Assembly (NCBI GenBank): GCA_948146395.1
Contig: OX411559.1
Coordinates: 3,024,501-3,088,500 of the forward strand
Length of the DNA: 64,000 nucleotides
Source of the DNA: Fragum whitleyi
Taxonomy: Eukaryota > Mollusca > Bivalvia > Cardiida > Cardiidae
Reading direction: 5' to 3'
Positions within the stretch are counted from its first letter, which is position 1, and each line of letters starts with the position of its first letter. The position numbers and the translations under genes were made by a program. Positions 22,870-33,776 of this stretch are shown here, one piece after another. The notes beneath the pieces are model-generated. The model ran no database searches and had not been told where the DNA came from. It worked only from the letters and a program-made list of their open reading frames with translations.

Positions 22870-23350
22870 ATTATCGTAGTAAGTCGTACTCCATTCTACC
22901 GTAGGCAAGCCGTGTCACTAATACGATTAACTAAGTTGAAGTAAGACAAAGTACGTTGAACAAAGGTACCATCGAACAGTTTCCGTAGAAAGAAGTACGT
23001 GCGAGTAGGAAGAACTACGAAGAACTACGCAAAAATAAGAAGTTTAATTAGATTAATTATCAGTTTTAATTAATGGAAAATATCATAGCGTGCTACTACG
23101 GTTAATTTACGGATAAGCAAAGATCAACTACTGTGACAGTACGGCTTAATTAGGGACAAAATAACGTACTTTACCGTGGTTATAGTTTTGAACATTTTTT
23201 ACAATATCCAATACACTTAGGTCAAACTCACAAGTTTGCACTACGTTACTCACTACGCGTAAGCACGACTTACTGCGCAGGATACGCTCAGCTACGTAAA
23301 TTTTTCGGCTGACTACGTTGATGTGTAACTACGGCCAACCACGTTTATTA
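22870..23350. repeat. TACG-rich patch with weak inverted repeats
   Basis: The words CTACG, TACGT and CGTAG recur unusually often. GTAGTAAGTCGTAC near 22,879 is loosely inverted as GCACGACTTACTGC near 23,266. This could be a degraded inverted-repeat element. Confidence 0.4.
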
Positions 23351-23390
23351 ACGTAAATGTGATCAAGCCTTGAAATCATCTCGACCGAAA

Positions 23391-23527
23391 CCTGCCCTGC
23401 GTTCAGGTTGACAAAACGGTACAAACTAATTGCCATTTGTACCCCGCTATGCACGCAAGTGCTCGTGCAAAGTGGAGTGTAATAGGCAAACTGTTTGTGC
23501 CGTTTTGTTATCCTGAACGCAGGGCTA
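23391..23527. mobile_element. Family B palindromic MITE (copy 3)
   Basis: Left CCTGCCCTGCGTTCAGG and right ATCCTGAACGCAGGGCT are inverted, with the central GCACGCAAGTGC word. Confidence 0.78.
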
Positions 23528-24043
23528 GTAACGGCAGATTGAAAACATCCGATCCCATAAAAAACGTATAGGTAAACCACGCAATTGGTATGTTTATAAA
23601 CAGACTTTCGACGAGTTGATATAGATAAATGGGGACCAACGAATTTTTTGCTGTCACGGTCTCTGACTATACTGAAAGATTAAAGAAACGCAAAACTTCT
23701 GACATTTTTACCATCCTTTGAATTACATCGGTAAACGCCATGTGTCAAAGCGTAAAAGTAACATGCATTCGAAAACGACTTTATCACGAAGAATCTAAAA
23801 TTGAAACGACAAAAAACATTGAATATCGGTAGGGAGAATAAAGTGTTTTTCGTGATGAGCTTCTTTACTCTATCAGTATAAAGGTGATTACATTTGTAAT
23901 CAAGTACCGTTATCTCACGCTTGTTAAATTTCAGTTCAGTCCACCCCCTATTCCTGGCTATACTACATTTTCCCGCCTTTTCGAATACCCTGGTTGAACT
24001 ATAGTAACAAATCTTCTTCAGTGGTTGCGACCTAATGATACGA
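23528..24043. other. No gene seen
   Basis: A 130-codon reverse ORF (23,680-24,072) lacks recognisable motifs and runs into the family D element. It is not taken as a gene. Confidence 0.4.
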
Positions 24044-24417
24044 TATATAGAGGATATTGAATGAGTGGTCATTAAATACAGAATTTATTTAACGAGTCAT
24101 CTATAAATAGATAAAAACGAGGCTGTGCCGAGTTTTTATCTGTTTTAGATGCCGAATTTAATAAATTCGGCATTTAATGATCACAAATTGGATATTCTAT
24201 TTATAATATGACCCAAATTTTCGCGAAAAATAGTCAAATTCTTGAAATTCGACATTTCAATTTTCCGCGATACTTATAACGCCGTTTAAAAATGACGTCA
24301 CATTACATAAATTATGGCGTCATTTAATAGTTATTCCACTAGTGTAATAACACCCGTGTAATATCAAAAATATTCATCGAGATTATTTCACTCCCGCGAC
24401 GTAGGTCATATTATATA
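24044..24417 (+). mobile_element. Family D hairpin element (copy 1)
   Basis: Begins ATATAGAGGATATTGAATG, then an imperfect hairpin with AAAAACGAGGCTGTGCCGAG and TTTTTATCTG in its loop region and GAATTTA/TAAATTC stems. It continues through GACCCAAATTTTCGCG and ATTCCACTAGTGTAATAAC to GCGACGTAGGTCATATTAT. The same layout occurs at 33,090, 48,021 and 59,238. The type is widespread in bivalves (general knowledge). Confidence 0.75.
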
Positions 24418-24837
24418 TATATATTAGCAGTAATGAGATTTTACAAAAGCAAATAACAAGTTACGCCTGTATCAAAAACTCAACTTTCTGCTATCCTCTA
24501 CTCACAAGCCTATTTTTATTACATCATCAGTGCGAGAAACGTCAAGCACCATCTATTCTCTAAGTGGTCGAACAATAAAGGTGTCGACAAACAAAGCATG
24601 AGAACAGAAATATCTTTTTAACTTTGTTTCATTGCATTCCAACCGCAGGTAAAAAGTAAGTGCACTTTGCGGTCTTTATTCCACAATAAAAATGCCGAAA
24701 GAAACAAAAGATTCGATAATATTTCCGTATGAGAAAAATAAAGCTATAGATCTATTTCTATGTGAGCAAAGTAGATATAAATCAATTCAGATCAAAATGT
24801 AATTTCCCAGATAAATAACAATATAACATTAGTATTT
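24418..24837. other. No gene seen
   Basis: Short (AT)n at the left edge, otherwise nothing recognised. Confidence 0.4.
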
Positions 24838-24960
24838 TTAATTATTATTATTATTATCATCATTATTATTATCATTATTATTATCAAAATTATTATTATT
24901 ATTTTTATTTTTATCACCATCAACATAATTATTATTATTTTTATTATCATTATCATAAAG
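24838..24960. repeat. ATT/ATC microsatellite
   Basis: Imperfect trinucleotide tract of ATT and ATC units. Confidence 0.9.
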
Positions 24961-26239
24961 CATGGAATTTAAGCCATTTCTTTTCTGCTATTCGGCAAAT
25001 GTAAATTGTATGTAACAACATTTTCGTCGTTTGGGACCGAAATTTCGTAATAGCAGATTCATGAGGCTTTAGCAGCGATGTTCAATCGACGGCTTAGTGC
25101 TTAAAGGTCGTACATTTGTACATGTAAGTGCCTGTGTTAAAGACGATTTCTAGTTTTATTTCATGAGATAGAATTTTCTTATATTTTCATATTTTGTAGT
25201 TTAAAGTATGGCGATAGCAAAATTGGAAAGAAAAAAGGGGGTTACCGAATCAGATTTTTCATAAAACGTCATAGAATGTCATAGGTATCGAGTAAATTTT
25301 TGTCCGATTTTCCCCCATTTTCATTTCTTGGTAATGACATAAAACCATAACACAAGAAAATCTTATCAAACAACTCATATCAATTTTATTTTGATTTCAT
25401 AGATAAAAAGTTATTTGCACTGAATATAATACACAATTATCGATTGAAAGGAAACATAGTGATTTTTTAGGTATTTTTCCCCAATTCGTAAAAACCGGGA
25501 ATATCGAAAATGAACGAGATTATTTTCAAAATTTATTACTTTTGATCAAATTTCTCAAAAACCCTGAGATAGAAAATTTTATTTTTTCTATATTTTGTAG
25601 ATAATTATATGTTCGTGTGATATTGATATTAAAAAGGTATGGTCACCGTGCTAATTTTTTGGAAAAAAATGCAAAATTCTAGATCACCCAGTTTTGACGC
25701 TAAGAAAAAAAATCTCTCCTTATTCTTTTTCTCGTGCCAATTTTATGAACAAAGTCAATGATATTCAATCCTTCTTAAATTGATCGATTTTGAAGTTGAA
25801 TTCCTCAACAAATAGGGTATCTCTTTGTTTTGTGTCAACAAATCCCAAGGTCAAATCATATGAAAAGGTCAAGGTCATATATCAAGGCCAACGTTGCATA
25901 AATCACGCAAAAATCTAGTAATTTCAAAAATATTCAGGCCTATTGAAAATAGAATACTCACATATGGAATAATAATTAATCATGTCCATAAGCATCATCA
26001 AATTCCTTGATCGAAGTCATATGATGAGATCAAGATCATCTATCTGGCTCACACCCCATCCCCAAATAAATTTCAAATACCGTGACCCAGGTCTGTAAAA
26101 AAATAGTCCAAACATTGGAAATTAAAAATCTGTCAAGATCATTTGACAACGACAGGATTGTTTATCAAGTTCAACCTTTCAAAAATTAACCCCGTCAAAA
26201 TGAAATATGACGGTTACATGTAGCTATCGGATTCACGAC
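24961..26239. other. Long AT-rich stretch, no gene seen
   Basis: High A+T with many homopolymers and scattered AAGGTCAAGGTCAT-type words. No ORF of note and no defined repeat end. Confidence 0.5.
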
Positions 26240-26420
26240 TGATAACGTTGTAAAATGTCTGATTATGCGCGGGAACGTTAACGTCACAAATACCTACAAA
26301 AACGACGCTGACGTCATATCCTTTATTCCATTAAATAAAATGGCTGCGATAAGTTATATAATTAGTGATAGGATTTGTAAATCGTCTTCATGAAAGCATT
26401 TTCCGCGAAATATGAAAAAT
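26240..26420. repeat. Dispersed repeat H (copy 2)
   Basis: See the partner at 14,557-14,690. Shared words are GCGCGGGAACGTT, ACGTCA and AACGACG(T/C)TGACGTCA. Confidence 0.6.
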
Positions 26421-26677
26421 TAGAGGGGTTTTGTTGTGTTTTTGTTATGTCCGAGATAAGTACAAGTTTGGAGCGCTTTCTCCTTTTTGAAGAGTTCGAT
26501 ACGCAAAGTCCTTGCGCAATAACGAACTTCTGAAATCGTCCTTAACGGCCATATAGCTCTATAACGTCGGTTAGGGCCAGACAGTGATGGGTCGAAGCCC
26601 GAAGAAGAGCACCGCCTACGGGTGCCTACGCTCGGCTGTTGAGTGCTGGATGGTCGGAAAAAATCTAAGTCGAAAAA

Positions 26678-26917
26678 GGGGCATAATTTGCACAAAATGT
26701 ATCTAGAGTTATCCCCCTTGATATATAGGTTGTTCTTTTGATGGTGAACATATTTGCCAAGTTTCAAGTGAATGCATTCAGTAGAACCAGAGATACATGT
26801 ATAACAAAATGTCAAAGTTTTCGCACGACGACGACAACGACGACAACAACGACAACGACGACGACACGGAGGCTAAAGCAATACCTCGGGTTTTCTCCGA
26901 AATCAGCCGAGCTAAAA
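26678..26917 (+). repeat. Dispersed repeat with (CGA)n/(CAA)n tract (copy 2)
   Basis: Partner of 3768-3996. The trinucleotide tract GACGACGACAACGACGAC lies at about 26,826-26,868, followed by CCTCGGGTTTTCTCCGAAA and CCGAGCTAAAAA. Overlapping ORFs read through the tract and are not genes. Confidence 0.65.
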
Positions 26918-26930
26918 ATTCATTTTCTTC

Positions 26931-27605
26931 GCATGTTCCGCCTTTAGTGCTGCTATTGTTGAACAGCGCAGAATAATTTTCAAGTAGTTAGTTACACCTG
27001 CTCGTTAATTATGTCAGAAGAAAGTACAATTGCATTTTACCTATCACGATCCATTAATGAAAATACCAATTCAGACCAGAAATATCCCAAACGCCCAAAT
27101 TACTGTCGACACCACAACATTGAATTCCATTCCGAAATTCTCCCTACCACAATTATGGCGGAAGTAATCACGTTTTGTACTTAGTCTGGCCACTTTTCAA
27201 AGTAATCCATACATGAAATTTTCTAGCACATGCTCACACCAAATCCAAGGTAACACCAAATAAAGAATTTCTACACTGTTCGTAAATATCCTTTCAATGT
27301 CGAGTGCGGATTGGTGTCATTGGTTATGAAAATTGATTATTTGGAAAAATAAATAAATAAATCAATCAATTAATTAATTAATAAAAAAACCCAAAACAAT
27401 CGACTCACATGCATATCTTCATCGACACACGATAACCCTTCGTAACTCCAAATTGTAGGTTGGCGTAGGTCATACGATCTTAATCAGAAGAAGGATTAAC
27501 ATATTTGTAAAAAAATAAGAATCCCATAGTCATCTCATCTCGTAGACACAGTGCGGTTATGGCACGCGTATGATCGACCTCAAACACTTGTTTCAGAAAG
27601 ACAGA
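26931..27605. other. No gene seen
   Basis: Contains an AATA/AATC simple tract at 27,347-27,386; otherwise unrecognised. Confidence 0.45.
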
Positions 27606-28051
27606 GTACAGCTAATAACATCGTGAAATTGACAATGTAAATGATTCAGGGACGATTTTGGAATGATATTGAATGAGTGAGAGGAGCGATTTTTGTGAGA
27701 TATTTAAGGGAGGTTATTCAACATTGCTAATTTTGCTCAGGATGAACAAAATTAGCGATATTCATTGCCTCGCTTAAATAAAATATGCATTTAAGGTCTA
27801 TGAATAGCTCCCAATTTCTCCAAAAAACAATCTGGCGCTCACAATTTTCAATTATATATCATATTGAAATGAAGATTTATTTTAAGCTTAATTCATTTTA
27901 ATATAGTTGTGGATTATATCATTTTTAGTCATTTTGAGTATTTTTCAATGGTTTGAGTGATTGTTTTGAATGAATGAAGTGAGCGCTCAGTGAGCAATTA
28001 AGAATGGTTTTGATATAGATGAATATCAATTTCACGATGTAACTTACTGTA
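27606..28051 (+). mobile_element. Family A MITE, full length
   Basis: Left end TACAGCTAATAACATCGTG, right end TTTCACGATGTAACTTACTG. Central palindrome at about 27,721-27,761. Confidence 0.87.
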
Positions 28052-28252
28052 TCCTACTTTTGCTCATGTCAAACATCTCCAGTAGTCGCCGAATTCGCAT
28101 TTTGATATTTTTTATATGGCTATAGGTTTGATAATATTGTAAATCATTTATCTTGTTCATGAATAATATTTCTTTCATTGATACCGGATTGTTTAAACCC
28201 GACTGGAAATTACGAGATGAACAGCGATTTAATATTTCAGAATTTATTATTT

Positions 28253-28325
28253 AAAAAAAAAAAAAAAAAAAAAAACAAACAAAAAAAAAAAAAAAAACAA
28301 AAAAAAAAAAAAAAAAAAAAAAAAA
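28253..28325 (+). repeat. Poly-A tract
   Basis: About 70 bp of A interrupted by single C residues. The 86-codon lysine-rich ORF over it is an artefact of the tract. It may be a retroposon tail, but no target duplication was found. Confidence 0.85.
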
Positions 28326-28589
28326 CAGAACAAAGCATACCGCCATCTTTAAATTTTAATATTGTAGCTTTTTTGTCTATGGATGTTCTTTGGCTGAACT
28401 CATATGAATTTATTCATATTAATAAAAAAGGCAAGTAAAATTGTAAACAATGGGACTTGATCTTAGATAACGGAATATAATATTAGATTAATAGTTTCAG
28501 ATACCTTAGATCTATATCAACTAAATAGCCAATCAAAAGCGGGATGCTATTTTAACCGGTTAAAATTCCAAATGGTGGTTGGTTTTTAT

Positions 28590-29575
28590 ACACCGCCGGA
28601 GGCGGACGTATATTGGCGTCATCTTCTCCGTCTGTCCGTCCGTCCGTCCGTCCATCCGTCCATCCGTCCGTCCTTACGTCCGTCCACTTTTCTTGTCAAC
28701 GCAACTCCTCCTAAACTACTGACTGGATCTTCTTGAAACTTGGTCAATGTTATCACCTCAATTGGTAGATGTGCATGAAGGAAGGATTTTACGGTTCGTT
28801 GATTTTTGCCTGAGTTATGCCCCTTGATAACTTAGTATCTGGGTCCACTTTTCTTGTCAACGCAACTCCTCCTAAGTTTCTGGCTGGATCTTCTTGATAC
28901 TTGGTCAATGTAATCACCTCAATTGGTAGATGTGCATGAAGGAAGGATTTTACGGTTCGTTGATTTTTGCCTGAGTTATGCCCCTTGATAACTTAGTCTC
29001 TGGGTCCACTTTTCTTGTCAACGCAACTCCTCCTAAGTTTCTGGCTGGATCGTTTTGAAACTTGGTCAATGTTATCACCTCAATTGGTAGATGAAGGAAT
29101 GATTTTATTGTTCCTTGATTTTTGCCTGAGTTATGCCCCTTAAAAACTTAGTCTCTGGGGCTTATTGCCTCAGTTATGCCCCCTTGAAATTTAGTCTCTG
29201 GGGCTTATTGAAATTGCAGCCTTGTGAATGCAACTCTTCCTAAGTTTCTGGCTGGATCTAAATGAAACTTGGTGGATGTTATAACCGAAATTGGTAGATG
29301 AGTATGAAGTAAGGATTTTATGGTTCATTAATTTTACCCTAAATTATGCCCCCTAAAAACTTAGTATCTAGGGCTTATTGAAATTGCAGCCTTTTGAACA
29401 CAACTCCTCCTTACTTTTTGTCTTTATTTAAATGAAACTTGGTCAATGTCATAGCCATAATTTGTAGATGTACATGGATCAAGGATTTTATGGCTCATTT
29501 ATTTCCCTGAATTATGCCCCCTTAAAACTTATTGAAATTGCAGCCTTGTCTTGATTTAAATGAAACTTGGTCATT
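28590..29575. repeat. Pearl-like tandem array (~160-bp cores plus CCGT microsatellite)
   Basis: Starts CCGCCGGAGGCGGACG, then a (CCGT)n tract at about 28,633-28,682, then about five core units marked by AACGCAACTCCTCCTAA at 28,698, 28,859, 29,019, 29,225 and 29,398. Most spacings are near 160 bp and the units decay rightwards. TTGCCTGAGTTATGCCCCTT recurs once per unit. The cores-plus-microsatellite architecture is that of bivalve pearl elements, non-autonomous Helitron relatives (established knowledge); the assignment is inference. Confidence 0.7.
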
Positions 29576-30537
29576 TTCAATTTGGTTCTGTCAAAATAAG
29601 TAGTGTCTACAATTATTTTCGTGAAACAGCAGGAAAGTGGCGGCGTATTTTGTGACGATGGCACTCTTGTTATCAATATGTACGTGTTCAAGAAGTTTAA
29701 ACCTCTGTATCTTTCTTCAGACTTTCGACATTTATATACCAAACGTAAAGTAAGTTGGGCTATTTGGACCTACAAAGATCGAACATTGCTTTTGCCAGTT
29801 TTTCGCGAGCTGAAAGGGTTATTCTACATAACTATTTATCAACGTTTCACCAACCATTCTTTATTGACAATATTGAAATTGATTCATAGTTTTTGATTTA
29901 TTTTTTACAAGAATCTCGACAAAGATTGCTTTTCCGGAGGTCCAACCTGCTTTGATACTCTACCTACAATATTGAACCTGCATCTACAAAGTATCAAAAT
30001 ACTTAATTGATGAATGCATGTTTTAGAGTGGATAGACGTGTTTATTTTTGTTTACAATAATTCGTGCATAACATTGGATTGTCTGTTAGCTGATAAGCCT
30101 TCAAAGATAAAATAGTTTTACAGACTGTACTAATTGGCCAAGTGGGATTCCGTACTACTGAAAACTGTTTATTTGAGATATGCAAGCTGTGATTTGAAAA
30201 TCCTTTAACCTTTCTCATACTGTTCATATCAAATAAAAGCTTCAAGTCAAATCAAAGTTAAATATTGTATTCAGTACTTTGGCCTCTGGCCCATATACAT
30301 AAATACAATTAACATAATAAACAAATTTACGAGTGACTATTCGATGTTTATTTACAAACAATAGATATTTAAATTCACATTGGAATTGATAGCTTGTGGT
30401 TTAATATTCATTCATAAATCGGTCTAATTGTTTAATTTAAAACAAAGCCTAAATAATTAATCCAAATGTCTCCCCTCATCTGTTTGATTCTTTGCTTTAT
30501 GGCCGTATAAATAATATTAGCATAGGAAATAAGGGCG
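29576..30537. other. No gene seen
   Basis: A 97-codon ORF at 29,603-29,896 begins in decayed array sequence and has no recognised motif. Confidence 0.4.
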
Positions 30538-31152
30538 AAGAAGATGAAGAAGAAGAAGAAGATGATGATGAAGAAGGAGAAGAAGAAGAAGAAGAAGAAG
30601 AAGAAGAAGAAGAAGAAGATGATGATGAAGAAGAAGAAGAAGAAGATGAAGAAGAAGAAGAAGATGATGATGAAGAAGAAGAAGAAGAAGATGATGAAGA
30701 AGAAGAAGAAGAATTAGAAGAAGAAGAAGAAGAAGAAGAAGAAGAAGAAGATGAAGAAGAAGAAGAAGAAGATGAAAATGAAGAAGAAGAAGAAGAAGAA
30801 GAAGAAGAAGAAGAAGAAGAAGAAGAAGAAGAAGAAGAAGAAGATGATGAAGAAGAAGATGATGATGATGAAGAAGAAGAAGAAGAAGAAGAAGAAGAAG
30901 AAGAAGAAGATGATGATGAAGAAGAAGAAGAAGAAGAAGATGATGATGATGATGAAGAAGAAGAAGATGATGAAGAAGAAGAAGAAGAAGAAGAAGATGA
31001 TGAAGAAGAAGAAGAAGATGATGATGAAGAAGAAGAAGAAGAAGAAGAAGAAGAAGAAGAAGAAGAAGAAGAAGAAGAAGATGATGAAGAAGAAGAAGAA
31101 GAAGAAGAAGAAGAAGAAGAAGAAGAAGAAGAAGAAGAAGAAGATGATGAAG
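30538..31152. repeat. GAA/GAT microsatellite, ~615 bp
   Basis: Almost uninterrupted GAA and GAT trinucleotides, purine-rich on the plus strand. All three long ORFs over it (Glu/Asp, Ser and Lys/Met runs) are consequences of the repeat. GAA tracts can form triplex structures (established knowledge). Confidence 0.95.
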
Positions 31153-31204
31153 AAAGAAAATTTAAAAAAACAACAAGTGTATGAGAAAGTTTCAAAACAA
31201 TGAA

Positions 31205-31385
31205 TTAATGAACAAATGAATAAAAATAATTAAGTAAACATTTAATCAGTCAATCAGTCAACAAACTAGTCAACTAGGCAACTAGCCAACTAGCCAATCC
31301 CTCAATTAAATGATCAATTAACCAGTCAAATTATGAACGAACAAATGAATGAACGAACGCACGCACCAACAGACGAACGAATGAA
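31205..31385. repeat. Drifting tetranucleotide-like low-complexity tract
   Basis: Quasi-periodic AATC, AGTC, AACTAG and GAACGAAC words, such as CAACTAGCCAACTAGCCAA. This looks like a decaying simple repeat adjoining the GAA tract. Confidence 0.7.
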
Positions 31386-31483
31386 CTTCTGCTGATATTA
31401 TAACTAGAATCAGACGTGACAGACGTGCACGCTAGCCTAATGATCAATTGTCAAAAATCTCTCTATTAACTTATACATTTACT

Positions 31484-32068
31484 TTCCAACAGTTAATCAC
31501 ATTGTGAAATTGACACTGATTAAAAAACATCTCAGCGCTCCAACCATTCCAAACACCCTCTCAAATCAATAAGAAAGCTCCGAAACTGTTTGAAAAACCG
31601 GTTCGATATCGTTCTAACATTCAACATTTCGTTCAAATCGTTTCATTTTCAGCTGAAGTTTTGTTTACACCTTTTTTATGTAACATCAATCGGAAAATAT
31701 GTCCTTACAACTTAGATTAATCCCTCTTGATGCTGCTTCCTAGATTCACCAGTACTCGCGCCGAATGTGTTGGACAATGAAAGTACCAAGATCGAAAGCC
31801 GCTCACGAGAATCAGGACCTTTGGGTAAGAGGCCAACGCTCAATCTCTAAACCACTGTGGCTGAAGACAAGCAAACAAAAAAGTACATATTTTCTTAATA
31901 AAGGGAGGTAATAAACATTGCTAATTTTGTCCATTTCAGACAAACTAATCCTCATTGTATTACCCCTCTCGGATTTCGCTCAAAACACACCCATTAAACA
32001 TGTTCAATTAGATTCTGAAATCATTCCAAAGTCAATCGCCTTGTCATTTAAACAATGTTGCTAACTGT
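31484..32068 (-). mobile_element. Family A MITE, inverted, split by a SINE
   Basis: Left end CAGTTAATCACATTGTGAAA, right end CAATGTTGCTAACTG. The interior matches the family except for the SINE at 31,659-31,859. The palindrome arm GCTAATTTTGTC is degraded. Confidence 0.78.
31659..31859 (-). mobile_element. tRNA-headed SINE (family SA, copy 1)
   Basis: Flanked by GCTGAAG on both sides (31,652-31,658 and 31,860-31,866). Reverse-strand order is the same as the SINEs at 42,956 and 51,915: a CAGTGGTTTAGAGATTGAGCG head, then GGCCTCTTACCC, the AGCGGCTTTCGATCTTGG junction, and GGCGCGAGTACTGGTGAAT in the body. Confidence 0.78.
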
Positions 32069-32225
32069 TTATCAATCGGAAACCCTCGCCAATTCTGCAG
32101 AAAAGACCTCAGGAATAATGTGGGTAGAGCCACGAAAGCGCGTCTGAAGATGACGTTAAAAAATCAAATCCAACGAAATGTTTAAACTTGGCATAATACA
32201 ATTTCATAACAAAACACCGTAAGTT
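32066..32225 (+). mobile_element. Family J MITE, degraded fragment
   Basis: ATCGGAAACCCTCGCC, AGACCTCAGGAATAAT and GAAAGCGCGTC follow the order of 7201-7290. The right part is lost. It overlaps the edge of the family A copy. Confidence 0.6.
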
Positions 32226-32403
32226 ACTTCGTGAAATTGTCATTTATCTCTCTTTTTTTTTTTTTTTTTTTTATTCCAACATATGATAAGTATACAATTT
32301 AATTTAACAGAGTCACTGAAACATAGAAACGATTTATGCTTATTCCATAGAGCATATTGACCTATTTTTTATTTTTCAATCTATTTTCATTTCATTGTTC
32401 ATC

Positions 32404-32536
32404 AGCTCTGCGTTCCGGATGTAAAAACGCTTCGCCGGCCCCAGACGATACCCCGCTTTGCACGCGCACATACATGCAAAGCGAGGCACCATCCCGAAAG
32501 CGCCCCGCTAACGTTCCCATCCCGAACGCAGGGCAG
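32404..32536. mobile_element. Family B palindromic MITE (copy 4)
   Basis: CTCTGCGTTCCGGATG at the left and CATCCCGAACGCAGGGC at the right. The core ACCCCGCTTTGCACGCGCAC is more G+C-rich than in the other copies. Confidence 0.72.
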
Positions 32537-33089
32537 GTTCTCTTTTTTTTTCTACTTATAGGTTTATAGATCCATTTAGTTTTTCTCAAATAAGCTATAT
32601 TTTCTTTTTTAATTGGAGCGTATGATATAGTATAAGTGTCAGTTTTTGTATCTATTTCAAATTTTTTTTTTTTTTTTTTTTTTTAATTCTTTTATGCAAA
32701 TTTAGCTATGTTGTATTCTGAAGAAGGTCAATATACTTGGAGAATATTCATTATGGCCCTAATCTTAAACTACATAGGCATTTAGATGAAAAACAGTCCA
32801 TAGAGAACAATTTAGCAAGCATCTAGTATTCAATAAAGAGCAAGAACTTTCAACGGGATTTCATTTTTATCATAGCTTGAAATGTATATCACTCTTTGAT
32901 CTATTTAAATTTTTATTTTCATACCAATCAGTTATCAATACATAAACATTATTTTTTAAGATACTTTTACATCAAGTTCTAAGCCTTTCATCACTTTAAT
33001 TATAAATTGACTAAGTCAGAGATTGAATTGTAGAGATTGTTTTCTGAATTTATAAAAGGTACACCAAAAAAAGAAATTTTATATGAATA
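32537..33089. other. No gene seen
   Basis: Two poly-T tracts (about 32,545 and 32,660-32,683), otherwise unrecognised. Confidence 0.45.
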
Positions 33090-33510
33090 GATACATAGAG
33101 GATATTGAATGAGTGGTCATTGAACACCGAATTTACCAAACGAGTCCTCCATAAACAGACAAAAACGAGGATACGCCGAGTTTTTATCTGTTTATAGACG
33201 ACGAGTTTAACAAATTCGGTACTTGATGAGCACAAAATTTATATTCTATTTATAATATGACCCTATATTTCGCGAAAAGTCGTCAAAGTTGTTAAAATTC
33301 AACATTTCAATTTTCCGCGAAACATATGACGCCGTTTAAAACTGGTGTCACAATAAACATATTATAACGTCATTTTCGCGGTTACCATACAGCGTTGCTA
33401 TTCGTTCTTAGCTCATTTGCATAGTTATTCCACTAGTGTAATAACACCCGTTTAATATAAAAAAATATTCAACGAGTTATTTCGCTCCTGCGACGTAGTT
33501 CATATTATAA
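33090..33510 (+). mobile_element. Family D hairpin element (copy 2)
   Basis: Layout as in 24,044-24,417, but about 45 bp longer because it keeps the GCGGTTACC...GCTCATTTGCATAG segment. It ends at GCGACGTAGTTCATATTAT, where the LINE block starts. Confidence 0.75.
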
Positions 33511-33776
33511 ACATGTATAAAACAAGGGTTTACATGTCTTATGGGTAAAATCATAGATTTATATATACTATTTACTGAGTAAAACATGGTTTATACATAC
33601 ATTCATAATGTTGGATTTTTTTACCAAAATAACAACAACAAATAACATTGAAAAAAAGAAAATAAGTGGGTATCCCGCCGATATATGTCAGAAATTCCAC
33701 AGTACAATATGTTAATGTTTTAAGTAAGAACTAACTTAGTTATTTATTGAATATAATTGCTCCAAACCTCATCCAA

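Noticed and set aside
23680..24072. 130-codon reverse-strand ORF
   Set aside because: No motif, and its start lies in a family D element; length is within chance for this window.
26420..26947. 131-codon reverse ORF and threonine-run plus ORF
   Set aside because: Both derive from reading through the CGA/CAA trinucleotide tract of a dispersed repeat.
28178..28438. 86-codon lysine-rich ORF
   Set aside because: Produced by a poly-A tract.
29603..29896. 97-codon ORF after the pearl-like array
   Set aside because: Starts in decayed array sequence; no recognisable domain or composition signal.
30492..31203. Three long ORFs (Glu/Asp-rich, Ser-rich, Lys/Met-rich) of 150-232 codons
   Set aside because: They are the three readings of a GAA/GAT microsatellite; no non-repeat protein sequence flanks them.
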